DNA of 64,000 nt, taken from NCBI RefSeq assembly GCF_014836495.1, contig NZ_JACSQT010000012.1:1-64000 (forward strand), written 5' to 3'. This DNA comes from Cytobacillus stercorigallinarum. GTDB lineage: Bacteria > Bacillota > Bacilli > Bacillales > Cytobacillaceae. How positions within the stretch are numbered: position 1 is the stretch's first letter; each line of letters begins with the position of its first letter. The notes under the pieces are model-generated. The model saw only the letters and a program-made list of their open reading frames with translations. It did no database searches and had not been told where the DNA came from. Position numbers and translations under genes: made by a program. This document shows, piece after piece, positions 38,426-48,169 of the stretch.

Positions 38426-39496
38426 TTAACCTAACCAATCACTTTGGTACTGAATATTTAAACTAATGACTGTTTCATAAAAATAATAGAAAAAATATAG
38501 CACAAGGATACAATAATAAATAAAGCGTTGATCCTTTGGTTGAAATAATTTGACAATCCAAGCGACAAGAATCAATTGATAAAGACTAAAATAGATGGAA
38601 AATCGCGCAAAGATCCAATTTTGTGTAGAAATAATCATAAATACTAAACCAACTAGTGCCATATTCACAATAAAATCACTTTGCGGGAAAATCTGTCTTA
38701 ACTTCTCTCGCCCAAGATAAGCAATGAATAAAGGGGTTGCTTCCACGGCCACGCGTAAAATATTTGCTCCGCCTTCTTGGAATTCTGCGTATTGCCCATA
38801 TTGTGTATTTTCTATTGCTGAAAAAAGTAGTGTCGAAAACTCATTAAAGCCGACAACAATAAGGACAGCAATCAGCAGTAATATCAACGTCGCTTTTGAC
38901 CAAGCCTTATAACGTACAAAAAAGTAAATAGGTAGTAAAATAAGGGCACTTTGATGAAATGAAGAAGCAAGGATAACAAATAAAAAATAAACTGGCCAAT
39001 TGCCATTTATAAGGAACTTTGTGGCAGTAAATACTAGCGCCGCTGCTAAGCATTGGCGTATCCCATTCATCGTTACTAAAAATAAACCACCAGTGATGTA
39101 AATATAAATACTCAACTCAAATAATCTTGCATAGTGAGCAAGAACAAAGACAATTAAACTGTTGGTTAATAACGCGACAACAAAAATTAATAATTGCGGG
39201 TCATCTGAATAATACTTCAGTACCATTTGTAATAACCCAAAGCCAATATCCTTTCCCTCTACTATTGTTGTCCAACTAAAATCATTGACTTCATATGCAT
39301 GCATATAAAAAAAAGTATCACCAATATTTGTTCGTGCCCCTGAGACAACAATAAGTATTAAGGCAACTAAAGTAATCAATAACCTATTAGGATAAACGGA
39401 TTGACTTCCATTCCCTACAAGTACAGGTCTAGCAAAGTATCTAGCAAATAAAGCGACACTAAAACTAGCGAATAAACACAGCCAAAAAACAGTCAT
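38426..39496 (-). CDS. epsG: EpsG-type polysaccharide polymerase
   Basis: A 356-residue membrane protein with about ten helices and the EpsG family pattern: SGARTNIGDTFFYMHAYEVNDFSW near residue 55, a long periplasmic-side loop, and GIRQCLAAALVFTATKFLINGNWPVYFLFVILASSFHQSALILLPIYF. The family is thought to polymerise exopolysaccharide repeat units, like Wzy. It lies between galE and a family 2 glycosyltransferase. Confidence 0.85.
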   Translation of the reverse strand: MTVFWLCLFASFSVALFARYFARPVLVGNGSQSVYPNRLLITLVALILIVVSGARTNIGDTFFYMHAYEVNDFSWTTIVEGKDIGFGLLQMVLKYYSDDPQLLIFVVALLTNSLIVFVLAHYARLFELSIYIYITGGLFLVTMNGIRQCLAAALVFTATKFLINGNWPVYFLFVILASSFHQSALILLPIYFFVRYKAWSKATLILLLIAVLIVVGFNEFSTLLFSAIENTQYGQYAEFQEGGANILRVAVEATPLFIAYLGREKLRQIFPQSDFIVNMALVGLVFMIISTQNWIFARFSIYFSLYQLILVAWIVKLFQPKDQRFIYYCILVLYFFYYFYETVISLNIQYQSDWLG

Positions 39497-39498
39497 GA

Positions 39499-40407
39499 TT
39501 ACTGCTCACTTCCCATGACATACCTTTTTCGTTGCTTATGACGTATATAAATTGATAGTAGATAACCAAATGGTAGTGCAATGAGTGTCATACCCTTTAA
39601 AGGTGACGCTTGAATGAAGTGGTCCTTCCGACTTAATAAACAACTAGAAACATAATGTATACATTCTCTTAACTTTTCTTTCGATGAAGGAGCATAGATC
39701 ATAGCTGTTTCACGAAAGAACGCAAAACCTTTTGGGTTTTTATAATATTGATTTAGCATATTTAAACTAGAGCCGTCTGGTAAATACTCGACATGACATA
39801 ATACCTCATTGAGAAGTAATAACGGCTTTAACTGATCAATGAAAATGTACTTATAGCTTAACGGGCAATATTTTTCTCCTGAGAAAATAGGATAGGCAGG
39901 TGTTGCTTTCGTCAAGGCTGTTCGATAGACAAGCTTCTTATCTCCCTTCACCTTATGAACACCATATAATTCTCCTAATGTGCTAGTAGACAAATCGGCC
40001 GGTAACTCTGTCCCGATGATATCCCCATTTTGATAGGCATCAAGTCCGACAATACCGGCTACGTCCTCACTTCCATTTTGCTTCCAACAAGTAATAATTT
40101 TCTCCACCGCATCGACAGGCATATAATCATCAGAATCGATGCATACATTCAATTCTGTTTCGATTAACTCATAAGCTGTATTATGTGCGCCGTGCATACC
40201 TAAATTTTCTTGGTAATGGTAGCGAATAGAAATAATTCCCTCTTCTATCCACTCTTGAACCATTGACCTTGTTCCATCATTCGAACCATCATCAATGATT
40301 AGCCACACAAAGGATTGGCATGTTTGTTTCTTTAAACTTTCATAGCCTAAATGTAGCGTGTAAGCACGATTATAGGTCGGGGTAAAAATGGTTAATAATG
40401 GTTTCAT
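39499..40407 (-). CDS. Family 2 glycosyltransferase (EpsH-like)
   Basis: 302 residues: LLTIFTPTYNRAYTLHLGYESLKKQ, WLIIDDGSNDGT and the DxD site in ELNVCIDSDDYMP, then a conserved GIVGLDAYQNGDIIG stretch. This subgroup is common in Gram-positive exopolysaccharide loci. It would add a sugar to the lipid-linked unit. The start overlaps the preceding gene stop by four bases; the stop is two bases from epsG. Confidence 0.8.
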   Translation of the reverse strand: MKPLLTIFTPTYNRAYTLHLGYESLKKQTCQSFVWLIIDDGSNDGTRSMVQEWIEEGIISIRYHYQENLGMHGAHNTAYELIETELNVCIDSDDYMPVDAVEKIITCWKQNGSEDVAGIVGLDAYQNGDIIGTELPADLSTSTLGELYGVHKVKGDKKLVYRTALTKATPAYPIFSGEKYCPLSYKYIFIDQLKPLLLLNEVLCHVEYLPDGSSLNMLNQYYKNPKGFAFFRETAMIYAPSSKEKLRECIHYVSSCLLSRKDHFIQASPLKGMTLIALPFGYLLSIYIRHKQRKRYVMGSEQ

Positions 40408-41537
40408 CTTATATTCGCCCCGCTCACATGACTTTCAATATCATTATATTCGTTATAAAAAGTAGCTAACCACTGACTCGTTGTTTCAATATCATAACCG
40501 GCTACTTTTAATTCCTTAGAGGTATCCTTATGTTGGTTATCTAACTGCAATAGTTTATCTGCCCACTCATAAGCCTTACTAGATAAGCTCATAAATGTTA
40601 CCCTGTTAGTCAGGTCCACTTCTGCCGTTATCGTATCAGAGACAAGACAACTAAGACCGGCAGCCTGGGCTTCAATTAAAACTACAGGCAAACCTTCAAA
40701 ATGAGAAGGGAATAAAAAAACATCAAAAGATTGCAAAAGCGAAGGAATATCTTCTCTCACACCTAAAAATTTCACTTGTTGTTCTAACCCTAGCTTTTGA
40801 ACTTTTTTCTTTATTTGCGGCATTAAGTCACCATCTCCAGCTAAAATTAAAACAGCGTTCTTCTTTTTATCACATATGGATTGGAAAATATCTATGATGA
40901 GATCATGATTTTTCTGATAATTAAAGCGTCCAATATGACCAATTACAAAAGAATCATCCACGCCCAATTCTCTTCTTATCCGCTTTCGCTCTGGTAAATG
41001 ATAAAGGTATTGACTCACATCTACTGCGTTAGGTAAAACGGTTACCTCGCTCTTAGATGATGATTTAAATAACCAATCCCCCGCACGTTCTGAACATGCA
41101 AAGTAATAATTAGGATACTCCTTCATGCATAATCTCGCATACTTGCGAAACAGCCATTTAAAATCCATATGTAAGTCGCTCAAATGGCTATGTGCAATCC
41201 GACACGGCACACCAGCATCATAGGCTGCACGCATAATAAAACTACTATTTTCGTTTAAATGAGCATGTACAATGCGGTAATATGGATGTTCGGCAAAAAA
41301 GGCATCCAACTGTTTAAAGTATTTTTGGTAATTGCCTGGGCGAATGGATGGCATATGAAAAATACGGCCACCTAGCCTCTTAATTTCCTTGTCATAATGA
41401 CCTTCTTCCTGCCGATGGACAATGAAGTCAAATTGAATGCCAACATGAATAAGGCGACGATAATAATTCATTAACATCGTCTCTAACCCACCACGATTCA
41501 TAATCGTTACCACTTGCAACACTCTTAATTCCCTCAT
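40404..41537 (-). CDS. epsF: Family 4 glycosyltransferase (EpsF-like)
   Basis: 377 residues: RVLQVVTIMNRGGLETMLMNYYRRL at the start, VHAHLNENSSFIMRAAYDAGVPCRIAHSH, then VIGHIGRFNYQKNHDLIIDIF, LAGDGDLMPQI and FPSHFEGLPVVLIEAQAAGLSCLVSDTIT. This matches the EpsF subgroup of B. subtilis and its position after an EpsE-place gene. The C-terminus is soluble. It is coupled to both neighbours by four-base overlaps. Confidence 0.85.
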   Translation of the reverse strand: MRELRVLQVVTIMNRGGLETMLMNYYRRLIHVGIQFDFIVHRQEEGHYDKEIKRLGGRIFHMPSIRPGNYQKYFKQLDAFFAEHPYYRIVHAHLNENSSFIMRAAYDAGVPCRIAHSHLSDLHMDFKWLFRKYARLCMKEYPNYYFACSERAGDWLFKSSSKSEVTVLPNAVDVSQYLYHLPERKRIRRELGVDDSFVIGHIGRFNYQKNHDLIIDIFQSICDKKKNAVLILAGDGDLMPQIKKKVQKLGLEQQVKFLGVREDIPSLLQSFDVFLFPSHFEGLPVVLIEAQAAGLSCLVSDTITAEVDLTNRVTFMSLSSKAYEWADKLLQLDNQHKDTSKELKVAGYDIETTSQWLATFYNEYNDIESHVSGANIR

Positions 41538-42613
41538 GACCTACCTCCCCAGCGTTTTTTTCTTAATCTATCTATCATCGTAAGCATATAGTAGACACAG
41601 CTAGCTGAACGTGAACGGGCACAAACAAAAAATACTTTCCAAACGAATGGAAAGTAACTGATATCCAACCCTTTAAAAGCCTCTCTAACAATAGGTGCAC
41701 TTAAAATGATATCTATTTCATTGATTTTTTCTCGCATTGTCAGTTGATTTTTAGAAGCAAGGATATTTAAGCCTAACCCAATCATATTTAAGCAAATACG
41801 ATTATTTAAAGCTGTTTGGGCATGACGACTGAATGAATACGCCTTTAGGCAATGATTCATTTCTTCATAAAGTTGTTGCCAAAGCTGAAATAAATCCGAT
41901 CGATATTCACTCGTTTGAGAATGTTCATTTTCTTTCCAGTAATGATATAAAGGACGATCGACATAGACAAAAGAGTCAGCTAAGCTCATCACTTTCATAT
42001 TGAAAAGGGTGTCCTCATTTGATCCAATATGATGCAAATCTGTAAAAAGGATCGGCTGTTCTGTTAATAAATTTCTACGATATAACTTTGACCAAACGGT
42101 TCCCATGGCATCAAGCATACTAGGGTCAGAGACTTCTTCTTTAATTGGTCCTACTAACCGCCTGACAATCTGTTCTTTATAGGCTTCTCCTCTATAGGGT
42201 TTTTCTTTCAAGTGATGAAAATATTTTTCCTTAGAAAAGTGTTGATACGCTCGTGTATATCGACACATAGCAATATCTACCTGCTCTCGTTGAAGTGCTC
42301 CGTATAATACCTCATACATCTCTTGGTGAACCCAGTCATCAGGATCGACAAAACCAATGTACTCCCCTATCACATGCTTTAGTCCAAGGTTACGGGCCTC
42401 GGATACACCTTTATTCTCCTGGTAGAAGACCTTTACCCTTTTATCCTTCTCTTGATATTTTGAAAGAATGTCCCCCGTTCGGTCGGTTGAACCATCATTA
42501 ACGGCGATAATTTCAATTCCTTTAAATGTTTGTGTGAGCAAACTATGTAAACATCTTTCTACATACTTTTCCATATTATATATAGGCACGATAATGCTGA
42601 TGATTGCTTTCAT
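41534..42613 (-). CDS. Family 2 glycosyltransferase
   Basis: 359 residues from the ATG at 42613, which follows GGAGAAG; an upstream in-frame ATG lacks such a site. Motifs: [51 protein letters not shown] (DxD replaced by DPDD, usual in this subgroup) and SNEDTLFNMKVM. It is in the place of epsE but lacks convincing EpsE-specific clutch features, so no symbol is given. Its first 38 bases overlap the preceding glycosyltransferase gene. Confidence 0.8.
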   Translation of the reverse strand: MKAIISIIVPIYNMEKYVERCLHSLLTQTFKGIEIIAVNDGSTDRTGDILSKYQEKDKRVKVFYQENKGVSEARNLGLKHVIGEYIGFVDPDDWVHQEMYEVLYGALQREQVDIAMCRYTRAYQHFSKEKYFHHLKEKPYRGEAYKEQIVRRLVGPIKEEVSDPSMLDAMGTVWSKLYRRNLLTEQPILFTDLHHIGSNEDTLFNMKVMSLADSFVYVDRPLYHYWKENEHSQTSEYRSDLFQLWQQLYEEMNHCLKAYSFSRHAQTALNNRICLNMIGLGLNILASKNQLTMREKINEIDIILSAPIVREAFKGLDISYFPFVWKVFFVCARSRSASCVYYMLTMIDRLRKKRWGGRS

Positions 42614-43739
42614 CTTTCTTCTCCTGCGTGTATTTAGCATATAGTATCATTAATTCTTCCATGACGACCTCAGTTGAATACTTGCTAGCGAGTTGCCTAT
42701 TTGCTTTTGCGAAGCGCTCTCTCTCTTGTTCAGAAAGAATAAGACTCTCCATTTTTTCTGCGAAATGATGAACATCAGTCGCTGCTATAAGATATCCATT
42801 CTGTTGGTCCCTAATCAATTCATGATGTCCTCGATTGATAGTCGCTACAATGGGTAGACCGCAGGCCATTGCTTCCAAAATATTTACTGGGAGACCTTCT
42901 CTTAAACTAGATGCAACAGCTACATCACTCATTTGCAACCATTCCCTCACTTCATTTGTAAACCCGAGAAATACTACTTGACGATCAATTCCAAGCTCCT
43001 TAGCAAGTCTTTGACAATCTGATAACAGCGGTCCTTCCCCTGCTAATATTAATTGGCAAGACGGTTGATGTTTCGCTATTTTCTTAAACGCCTGGAGTAA
43101 AAGCCTTTGATTTTTGTTTCGATTAAACTCTGCTGCATAAAAAAATAAAAAAGCCTCTTTTTCAATCAGATGCTTCTCTCTTAGTATTTCCTTTATTTCC
43201 CTATCAATGGGCTGATATTGTGCTAAGTTCACGCCTACTCCATGGATAAAAGCTATTTCCCTCGCTTTCAATGCCCGATTGGCTAAGGCATAATCTTCTT
43301 GATTGATCGTAATCAAACAATCCGTTTTCCGCGCCAAAATTTTTTCAATAGGATAATAGATTAACCAATTAAGCAGTGGTGCACCTTTGCAAAAGTGAAA
43401 TCCATGAGCAGTATAAAATAGTAATGGCTTCTTCTTCATAGTAAAAGTGGCCAATCTACCAAGTAACCCACCAGTAGGTGTATGACAATGAACAATATCA
43501 TATTGATGCCTCTCTATTAATCTTTTTAACTGCTTGTACGCATATAGATTGGCTGTTTTCAACGGATGTCTTTCAATCGGGAGGCGATGCTGTTCGGATA
43601 CAAAAGGTAATGTTAAGTCTCCTTTAGCGGCTATATGAATTTCCCAACCTTGTTCGTAAAGTTGGCGCATAAAAGGGAGATGAAATGCCTTGAAATGATA
43701 GTCGACTGTAGCAACTAATAGCAGTTTTTTCACCATCAT
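42576..43739 (-). CDS. epsD: Family 4 glycosyltransferase (EpsD-like)
   Basis: 387 residues: [91 protein letters not shown], then [31 protein letters not shown] and [29 protein letters not shown]. This is the pattern of the CapM/EpsD group of GT4 enzymes. It follows galU with a four-base overlap. Confidence 0.85.
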   Translation of the reverse strand: MMVKKLLLVATVDYHFKAFHLPFMRQLYEQGWEIHIAAKGDLTLPFVSEQHRLPIERHPLKTANLYAYKQLKRLIERHQYDIVHCHTPTGGLLGRLATFTMKKKPLLFYTAHGFHFCKGAPLLNWLIYYPIEKILARKTDCLITINQEDYALANRALKAREIAFIHGVGVNLAQYQPIDREIKEILREKHLIEKEAFLFFYAAEFNRNKNQRLLLQAFKKIAKHQPSCQLILAGEGPLLSDCQRLAKELGIDRQVVFLGFTNEVREWLQMSDVAVASSLREGLPVNILEAMACGLPIVATINRGHHELIRDQQNGYLIAATDVHHFAEKMESLILSEQERERFAKANRQLASKYSTEVVMEELMILYAKYTQEKKDESNHQHYRAYI

Positions 43740-44617
43740 TTGATTGAATATCTTTCTGTTATCGTTTGTAGAAACCCTAACAGCTCCTCTTGTAAATCCT
43801 CACGTTTTAAAGCAAATTCAATGGATGTTTGTATATAGCCAAGTCTCTCACCAACATCATAGCGCTCTCCTTGAAATTCGAATGCGAAGATCGGCTCACT
43901 TTGATTTAAAGTGGCTAACGCATCTGTTAGTTGAATTTCGTTCCCCCTCCCTGGCTCTTGATATGAAAGTATATCAAAAATACTCGGTGGCAAGATGTAT
44001 CGCCCCATGATCGCTAAGTTAGATGGTGCTTGATCAAGATCTGGCTTTTCAATTAAAGAGCGCACCGTATATAGTCTTTCCGTCACTGTTTCAAAATCAA
44101 TGATGCCATACCTTGATACTTCTTCGTCTTTTACTTTTTTCACGCCGAGAATTGTCCCTTTATGCTCTTCGTATTGATCTATCATTTGAGCTATGCAAGG
44201 CGTGAATCCTTCAATAATATCGTCGCCTAACAGAACCGCAAACGGCTCATCACCAATAAACTTCCGTGCACACCATATAGCATGCCCTAACCCAAGCGGT
44301 TCTTTTTGTCTGATATAATGGAGATTGGCCAGTTGAGAAGACTTCTTCACTTCTGATAGTAATTCAAATTTACCTTTGCTCATTAAATTTTGTTCTAGTT
44401 CAAAAGAATAATCAAAGTGATCCTCTATTGCCCTTTTTCCTTTGCCTGTAACAATAATAATATCTTCAATACCAGCAGCAACTGCTTCTTCCACAATGTA
44501 TTGAATTGCCGGCTTATCGACTAGTGGTAGCATCTCTTTTGGCATGGCTTTTGTTGCTGGGAGAAATCTAGTTCCTAAGCCAGCCGCTGGAATAATTGCT
44601 TTTCTTACTTGCTTCAT
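43736..44617 (-). CDS. galU: UTP-glucose-1-phosphate uridylyltransferase
   Basis: 293 residues with all GalU motifs: [88 protein letters not shown] and [12 protein letters not shown]. It makes UDP-glucose, which the adjacent GalE can convert to UDP-galactose. In B. subtilis gtaB-type genes lie outside the eps operon; here the precursor pathway is built in. Confidence 0.95.
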   Translation of the reverse strand: MKQVRKAIIPAAGLGTRFLPATKAMPKEMLPLVDKPAIQYIVEEAVAAGIEDIIIVTGKGKRAIEDHFDYSFELEQNLMSKGKFELLSEVKKSSQLANLHYIRQKEPLGLGHAIWCARKFIGDEPFAVLLGDDIIEGFTPCIAQMIDQYEEHKGTILGVKKVKDEEVSRYGIIDFETVTERLYTVRSLIEKPDLDQAPSNLAIMGRYILPPSIFDILSYQEPGRGNEIQLTDALATLNQSEPIFAFEFQGERYDVGERLGYIQTSIEFALKREDLQEELLGFLQTITERYSIK

Positions 44618-44637
44618 ACTTACTCACTCCTTCTTCA

Positions 44638-46464
44638 TTAAGATAGTGATAACATATTAGCAACTTCCTGTTTTTTCTCTGGGGTTTCACTTCGATTTGC
44701 AAGGGATAACAACCGTTCTCTTAATTCCTCTTTACTCATCAAAGGGTATAAATCAATTAAATTTTCAATCTCTTTAATATAAAGAGTGGCGCTTTTCCCA
44801 ATATAAATATGTGGATGAATTTGCTGAATTCCCATTTCCTCTTTATTCAATAGTTCTTCAAACAACTTCTCCCCTTTTCGAATACCAGTGAATTTGATAT
44901 TAATTTCCTGAGTTGTATAGCCAGAAAGTTTAATTAAATTTTTTGCTAAATCATATATTCTTACCGGCTTACCCATATCTAAAATAAATATCTCGCCGCC
45001 TAAGGCTAAGGCACCTGCCTGTAGTACAAGCCTTGAAGCCTCGGGAATTGTCATAAAATATCTCACCATATCAGGGTGTGTGACAGTAATTGGCCCCCCT
45101 TTTTCGATTTGCTTTTTAAAAAGAGGAATGACACTACCCCTGCTACCTAATACATTGCCAAACCTTACCGCAACAAAACGAGTTGTACTTACTTTATTCA
45201 TTTGTTGAACAAGCATTTCCGCAAGGCGCTTCGATGACCCCATTACACTTGTTGGATTAACCGCTTTATCTGTTGACACCATTACGAACACATTGACTTG
45301 TGACTGATGAGCTGCCTCAGCCATATTCCTTGTACCAATCATATTATTTTTTACTGCTTCTTCTGGATGTTCTTCCATTAATGGTACATGCTTATGGGCA
45401 GCTGCATGATAAACGACTGCCGGTTGATATATTTTCATGATTTGAATCATGCGGGCTTTATCTTGAATATCAGCAATAACAGGAATCAGTTCGCAATCAC
45501 TTTGCATATCTTCCAGTTCTAATCGTATGGAATAAATGCTGTTTTCTCCATGACCGAGAAGAATTAAACGCTTCGGTGAAAATTTTAAAATCTGTCGGCA
45601 AATTTCTGAACCAATTGAACCCCCAGCACCAGAGACAAGTACCGTTTGGTTGGCAATATACTCGGAAATACTGTTGTCCTCTAAGAGAATCGGCTCTCTC
45701 CCCAGTAAATCTTCCACCTTTACATCTCGTATATGATTCACTTTTACTTCTCCCATGACAATATCTTCAATAAAGGGTAATGTTTGTGTCTTAACATTCG
45801 TTTTGGCACATTGATGAAAAATGATTTCGAGCTCTTCTTTTTTTAGTGAAGGAATAGCAATGATTAAATGCTCTATAGCCATTTCCTGTACAATCTCATT
45901 TAATTGTTCAACCTTTCCTAAAACCTTTAAGCCTGCTAAATACAACCCTTGTTTTCTATAATCATCATCAATAAAACCGACTGGAATTAATTGATCATGT
46001 CCTTGCATCAATTGTTTGGCAAGCATACCGCCTGCTGAACCAGCACCTATAATTAATGTTTTTTTCTTATTAATAGCTAGCTCCTGAATTCGTTCACGAT
46101 AGACTCTTACACCATATCTTGAACTTGTTAATACAATGAGCAGCACTAAACCATAAATGATTGTAAATTGTGGAAGAAAAGCTTTAAATAACATGAAGTA
46201 TGTAATCATTGTTAAACAGACTGTCGTTGCCACAATCCTGAGAATAATAAAAAATTCCCGGAGACTAGCATAGGACCATAATTGCTCATAGAACTTCTGT
46301 TTATAGGCAAACGTATAATAAAATAGAAGTGATAAACTATAAATTATAATAGCTTGTAAATTTGAAAAAGAAGTTGGAAGTAATAAATAGGTACATATAA
46401 AAGAACCAAAGAGTAATCCCGCATCCATCAATAGCGAAAAAATAAACTTTAGTCTGCAAGACAC
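44638..46464 (-). CDS. epsC: Membrane nucleotide-sugar 4,6-dehydratase/epimerase (EpsC/CapD)
   Basis: 608 residues: four membrane helices (1-115), a CoA-binding-like domain (130-255, TLIIGAGSAGGMLAKQLMQG) and a short-chain dehydrogenase domain (about 270-560) with VLVSGAGGSIGSEICRQILKF, YHAAAHKHVPLMEEHPEEAVKNN, MVSTDKAVNPTSVMGSSKRLAE and RFGNVLGSRGSVIPLFKKQI. It makes UDP-4-keto-6-deoxy-GlcNAc as the first step to a bacillosamine-type sugar completed by EpsN and EpsM. The start is GTG after GGGAGGGATAATGTT, downstream of the candidate EAR RNA. Confidence 0.9.
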   Translation of the reverse strand: MSCRLKFIFSLLMDAGLLFGSFICTYLLLPTSFSNLQAIIIYSLSLLFYYTFAYKQKFYEQLWSYASLREFFIILRIVATTVCLTMITYFMLFKAFLPQFTIIYGLVLLIVLTSSRYGVRVYRERIQELAINKKKTLIIGAGSAGGMLAKQLMQGHDQLIPVGFIDDDYRKQGLYLAGLKVLGKVEQLNEIVQEMAIEHLIIAIPSLKKEELEIIFHQCAKTNVKTQTLPFIEDIVMGEVKVNHIRDVKVEDLLGREPILLEDNSISEYIANQTVLVSGAGGSIGSEICRQILKFSPKRLILLGHGENSIYSIRLELEDMQSDCELIPVIADIQDKARMIQIMKIYQPAVVYHAAAHKHVPLMEEHPEEAVKNNMIGTRNMAEAAHQSQVNVFVMVSTDKAVNPTSVMGSSKRLAEMLVQQMNKVSTTRFVAVRFGNVLGSRGSVIPLFKKQIEKGGPITVTHPDMVRYFMTIPEASRLVLQAGALALGGEIFILDMGKPVRIYDLAKNLIKLSGYTTQEINIKFTGIRKGEKLFEELLNKEEMGIQQIHPHIYIGKSATLYIKEIENLIDLYPLMSKEELRERLLSLANRSETPEKKQEVANMLSLS

Positions 46465-46540
46465 AACATTATCCCTCCCTTGCTATGAAGATTTAATATG
46501 GCTAATATCACAAGTATCAACCTTTTTTATATGTAAAACA

Positions 46541-46652
46541 GGGCATCTAACCCCCCCTCTCACCACACTCTTGACGACAAGGCGTCTAAGGTTTCTTTCA
46601 ACCCACAGCATGACCGAGTATCTCCTTTGGATAAAGGCAAGGAGACATCACC
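46541..46652 (-). ncRNA. Candidate EAR (eps-associated RNA) antitermination element
   Basis: The 226-base gap between the kinase gene (epsB place) and epsC holds a densely structured RNA: TCTCCTT/AAAGGAGA stem (46621-46645), GGTTgaaagAACC, GACG/CGTC and GGGttagatgCCC (46541-46553) hairpins in series. In B. subtilis the EAR element occupies exactly this position and promotes processive antitermination through the long eps operon. The call rests on position and multi-stem structure; a covariance-model match was not run. Confidence 0.7.
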
Positions 46653-46690
46653 TAAAAATATTCTTAATAACGAACAATCATATAAAAAAA

Positions 46691-47356
46691 TTAATGGCTT
46701 CCATTCAATATGGTGCCAATAATGTTCGACTTTGCATATTGTAGTGTTTTTTTAGCATTGTAAACATGTTCTGCTTTTGTTTGCCCTTGTTTTACGACGA
46801 GTATCACACCATCACTAACATTCGCTAACACCTTTGTATCAGTCACATCTAATAAACAAGGAGAATCAATTAAAATCACATCATATAATGGGCTAACTTT
46901 AGCAATAAGATTCTTCATGACATCAGAACCAAGTAGCTCTGAGGGATTGGATGGAATCTTCCCACTCGGCAATAGTTTTAGACCAGGAATTTGCGTAGAA
47001 ACGATCACTTCTTCTTGTATTGCATCTCCTTTCAATACATCTGTTAAACCAGGCTCTTGAGCTGACATAAACATTTGATGTAAGGCGGGATTTCTTAAAT
47101 TAGCATCAATTAGGAGCACTTTCTCTTTTTGGTTCGCGATGGATACAGCAATATTTCCTATCATTGTCGTCTTACCTTCATAACGATCTGGTGAAGTAAT
47201 AAGCAAGACCATATGCTTTTTCTCACGATTAATGAATTGGATATTTGTTCTTATCGTGCGGAATTGTTCAGAAATGATGGAATGGGGGTACAAATAAGTG
47301 ACTAAGTTTCGTCCCTTATTGCTCGTACCGATTCTCCATTTCCCCATATTGACCAT
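46691..47356 (-). CDS. epsB: BY-type tyrosine kinase (CpsD/EpsB), no tyrosine tail
   Basis: 221 residues: SEQFRTIRTNIQFI, Walker A-like SPDRYEGKTT, Walker A' VLLIDANLRNPALH and the loop VILIDSPCLLDVTDTKVL. It is the cytoplasmic kinase half of a chain-length control pair activated by the preceding Wzz-like protein. The protein ends NIIGTILNGSH and lacks the C-terminal tyrosine cluster used for autophosphorylation in most relatives. The start has AAAGGAGGG and lies 41 bases inside the end of the preceding gene, so translation is coupled. Confidence 0.85.
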   Translation of the reverse strand: MVNMGKWRIGTSNKGRNLVTYLYPHSIISEQFRTIRTNIQFINREKKHMVLLITSPDRYEGKTTMIGNIAVSIANQKEKVLLIDANLRNPALHQMFMSAQEPGLTDVLKGDAIQEEVIVSTQIPGLKLLPSGKIPSNPSELLGSDVMKNLIAKVSPLYDVILIDSPCLLDVTDTKVLANVSDGVILVVKQGQTKAEHVYNAKKTLQYAKSNIIGTILNGSH

Positions 47357-48065
47357 TCGTTTCCCTCCTTTCTTTCATTGTTTGTTTTTGTTTCTTTTGT
47401 CTCAAATTTTTCGTATGTATGATAGAAACTGTACCAATTGTTGGCACATCGATTAATCTCTCAAGCTGGCTTTCTGACTTTACAGAGTCATTTAATGAGT
47501 CCAATAGGAAAATAAAACCTATTCCCGCAACTAAACCTAACACCCCTGCAATCAAAATCATATTCAGCCCATTACTTTCATTAATAGGAATCGGGTTAGG
47601 TCGTGCCTCTGACAAAATACTGACTTCATCAAAATCCATAATAGTAGGGATTTTTTCAATAAATACCTTTGCAGTAGTATTAGCAATTAAAGCGGCTCTT
47701 TCTGGATGGGCATCAACTACGGTTATATTCACCACTTGCGTATCATCAACACTCGCCACAGTAATCTTATTCGCTAATTGATCACTTGTTTCTTCTAATT
47801 TCAACTCTTTAATTACTTCTTCTAATACAACTGTGTCTCGAATGATGACTTGTAAAGTATTTCGATAACCAACTTCTGCCCCAATAATAATATTCGTATC
47901 ACTTTGATAGAGTAATGTTGGTTTATTTAATAAGTGATAAATAAAAGCAATCCCACAAGCAAGCAACATAAACAGGAGCACAAGCCAAAACTTTTTCTTA
48001 ATGACTTTATACAGTTCAGGTAATTGTATTTCTTTAGCCCCAGGTTCATTCAAATATCTGTTCAT
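47316..48065 (-). CDS. epsA: Chain-length regulator / kinase activator (EpsA, Wzz-type)
   Basis: 249 residues with two membrane helices (about 27-46 and 170-190) framing an extracellular Wzz domain, including YQSDTNIIIGAEVGYRNTLQVIIRDTVVLEEVIKEL and the proline-rich RPNPIPINESNGLNMILIAGVLGL before the second helix. The basic cytoplasmic tail would activate the kinase EpsB. It is the first gene of the eps operon; the start follows AAAAGGTGGATTACAA. The leader carries one SinR-type palindrome and the promoter a second. Confidence 0.85.
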   Translation of the reverse strand: MNRYLNEPGAKEIQLPELYKVIKKKFWLVLLFMLLACGIAFIYHLLNKPTLLYQSDTNIIIGAEVGYRNTLQVIIRDTVVLEEVIKELKLEETSDQLANKITVASVDDTQVVNITVVDAHPERAALIANTTAKVFIEKIPTIMDFDEVSILSEARPNPIPINESNGLNMILIAGVLGLVAGIGFIFLLDSLNDSVKSESQLERLIDVPTIGTVSIIHTKNLRQKKQKQTMKERRETNGQYGEMENRYEQ

Positions 48066-48085
48066 TTGTAATCCACCTTTTGTGT

Positions 48086-48101
48086 TTTCTTTATAAAGAA
48101 C
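48086..48101. promoter_or_regulatory. SinR-type palindromic operator in the eps leader
   Basis: TTTCTTTATAAAGAAC differs by one base from the perfect palindrome GTTCTTTATAAAGAAC found at 48147 and 53318. It lies in the 5' untranslated region, 61 bp downstream of the promoter copy. Each arm matches the SinR half-site GTTCTYT known from B. subtilis. Confidence 0.7.
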
Positions 48102-48140
48102 AAAAAAAGTAAAAAAATAGAATTAGATTAGGTTTATTTC

Positions 48141-48169
48141 ATTTTAGTTCTTTATAAAGAACAAGTCAA
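48141..48169 (-). promoter_or_regulatory. eps operon promoter
   Basis: On the minus strand TTGACT (48169-48164) and TAAAAT (48146-48141) are 17 bases apart. The -35 overlaps the stop codon of the lasso nucleotidyltransferase gene. The palindrome GTTCTTTATAAAGAAC occupies the spacer, so a bound repressor would exclude RNA polymerase. No terminator separates this promoter from the upstream lasso operon. Confidence 0.75.
48147..48162. promoter_or_regulatory. SinR-type palindromic operator between -35 and -10 of the eps promoter
   Basis: The perfect 16-bp palindrome GTTCTTTATAAAGAAC is composed of two inverted SinR half-sites (GTTCTTT). It fills 16 of the 17 bases of the promoter spacer. An identical copy precedes the lasso operon at 53318-53333 and a one-mismatch copy lies at 48086-48101. 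Confidence 0.8.
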
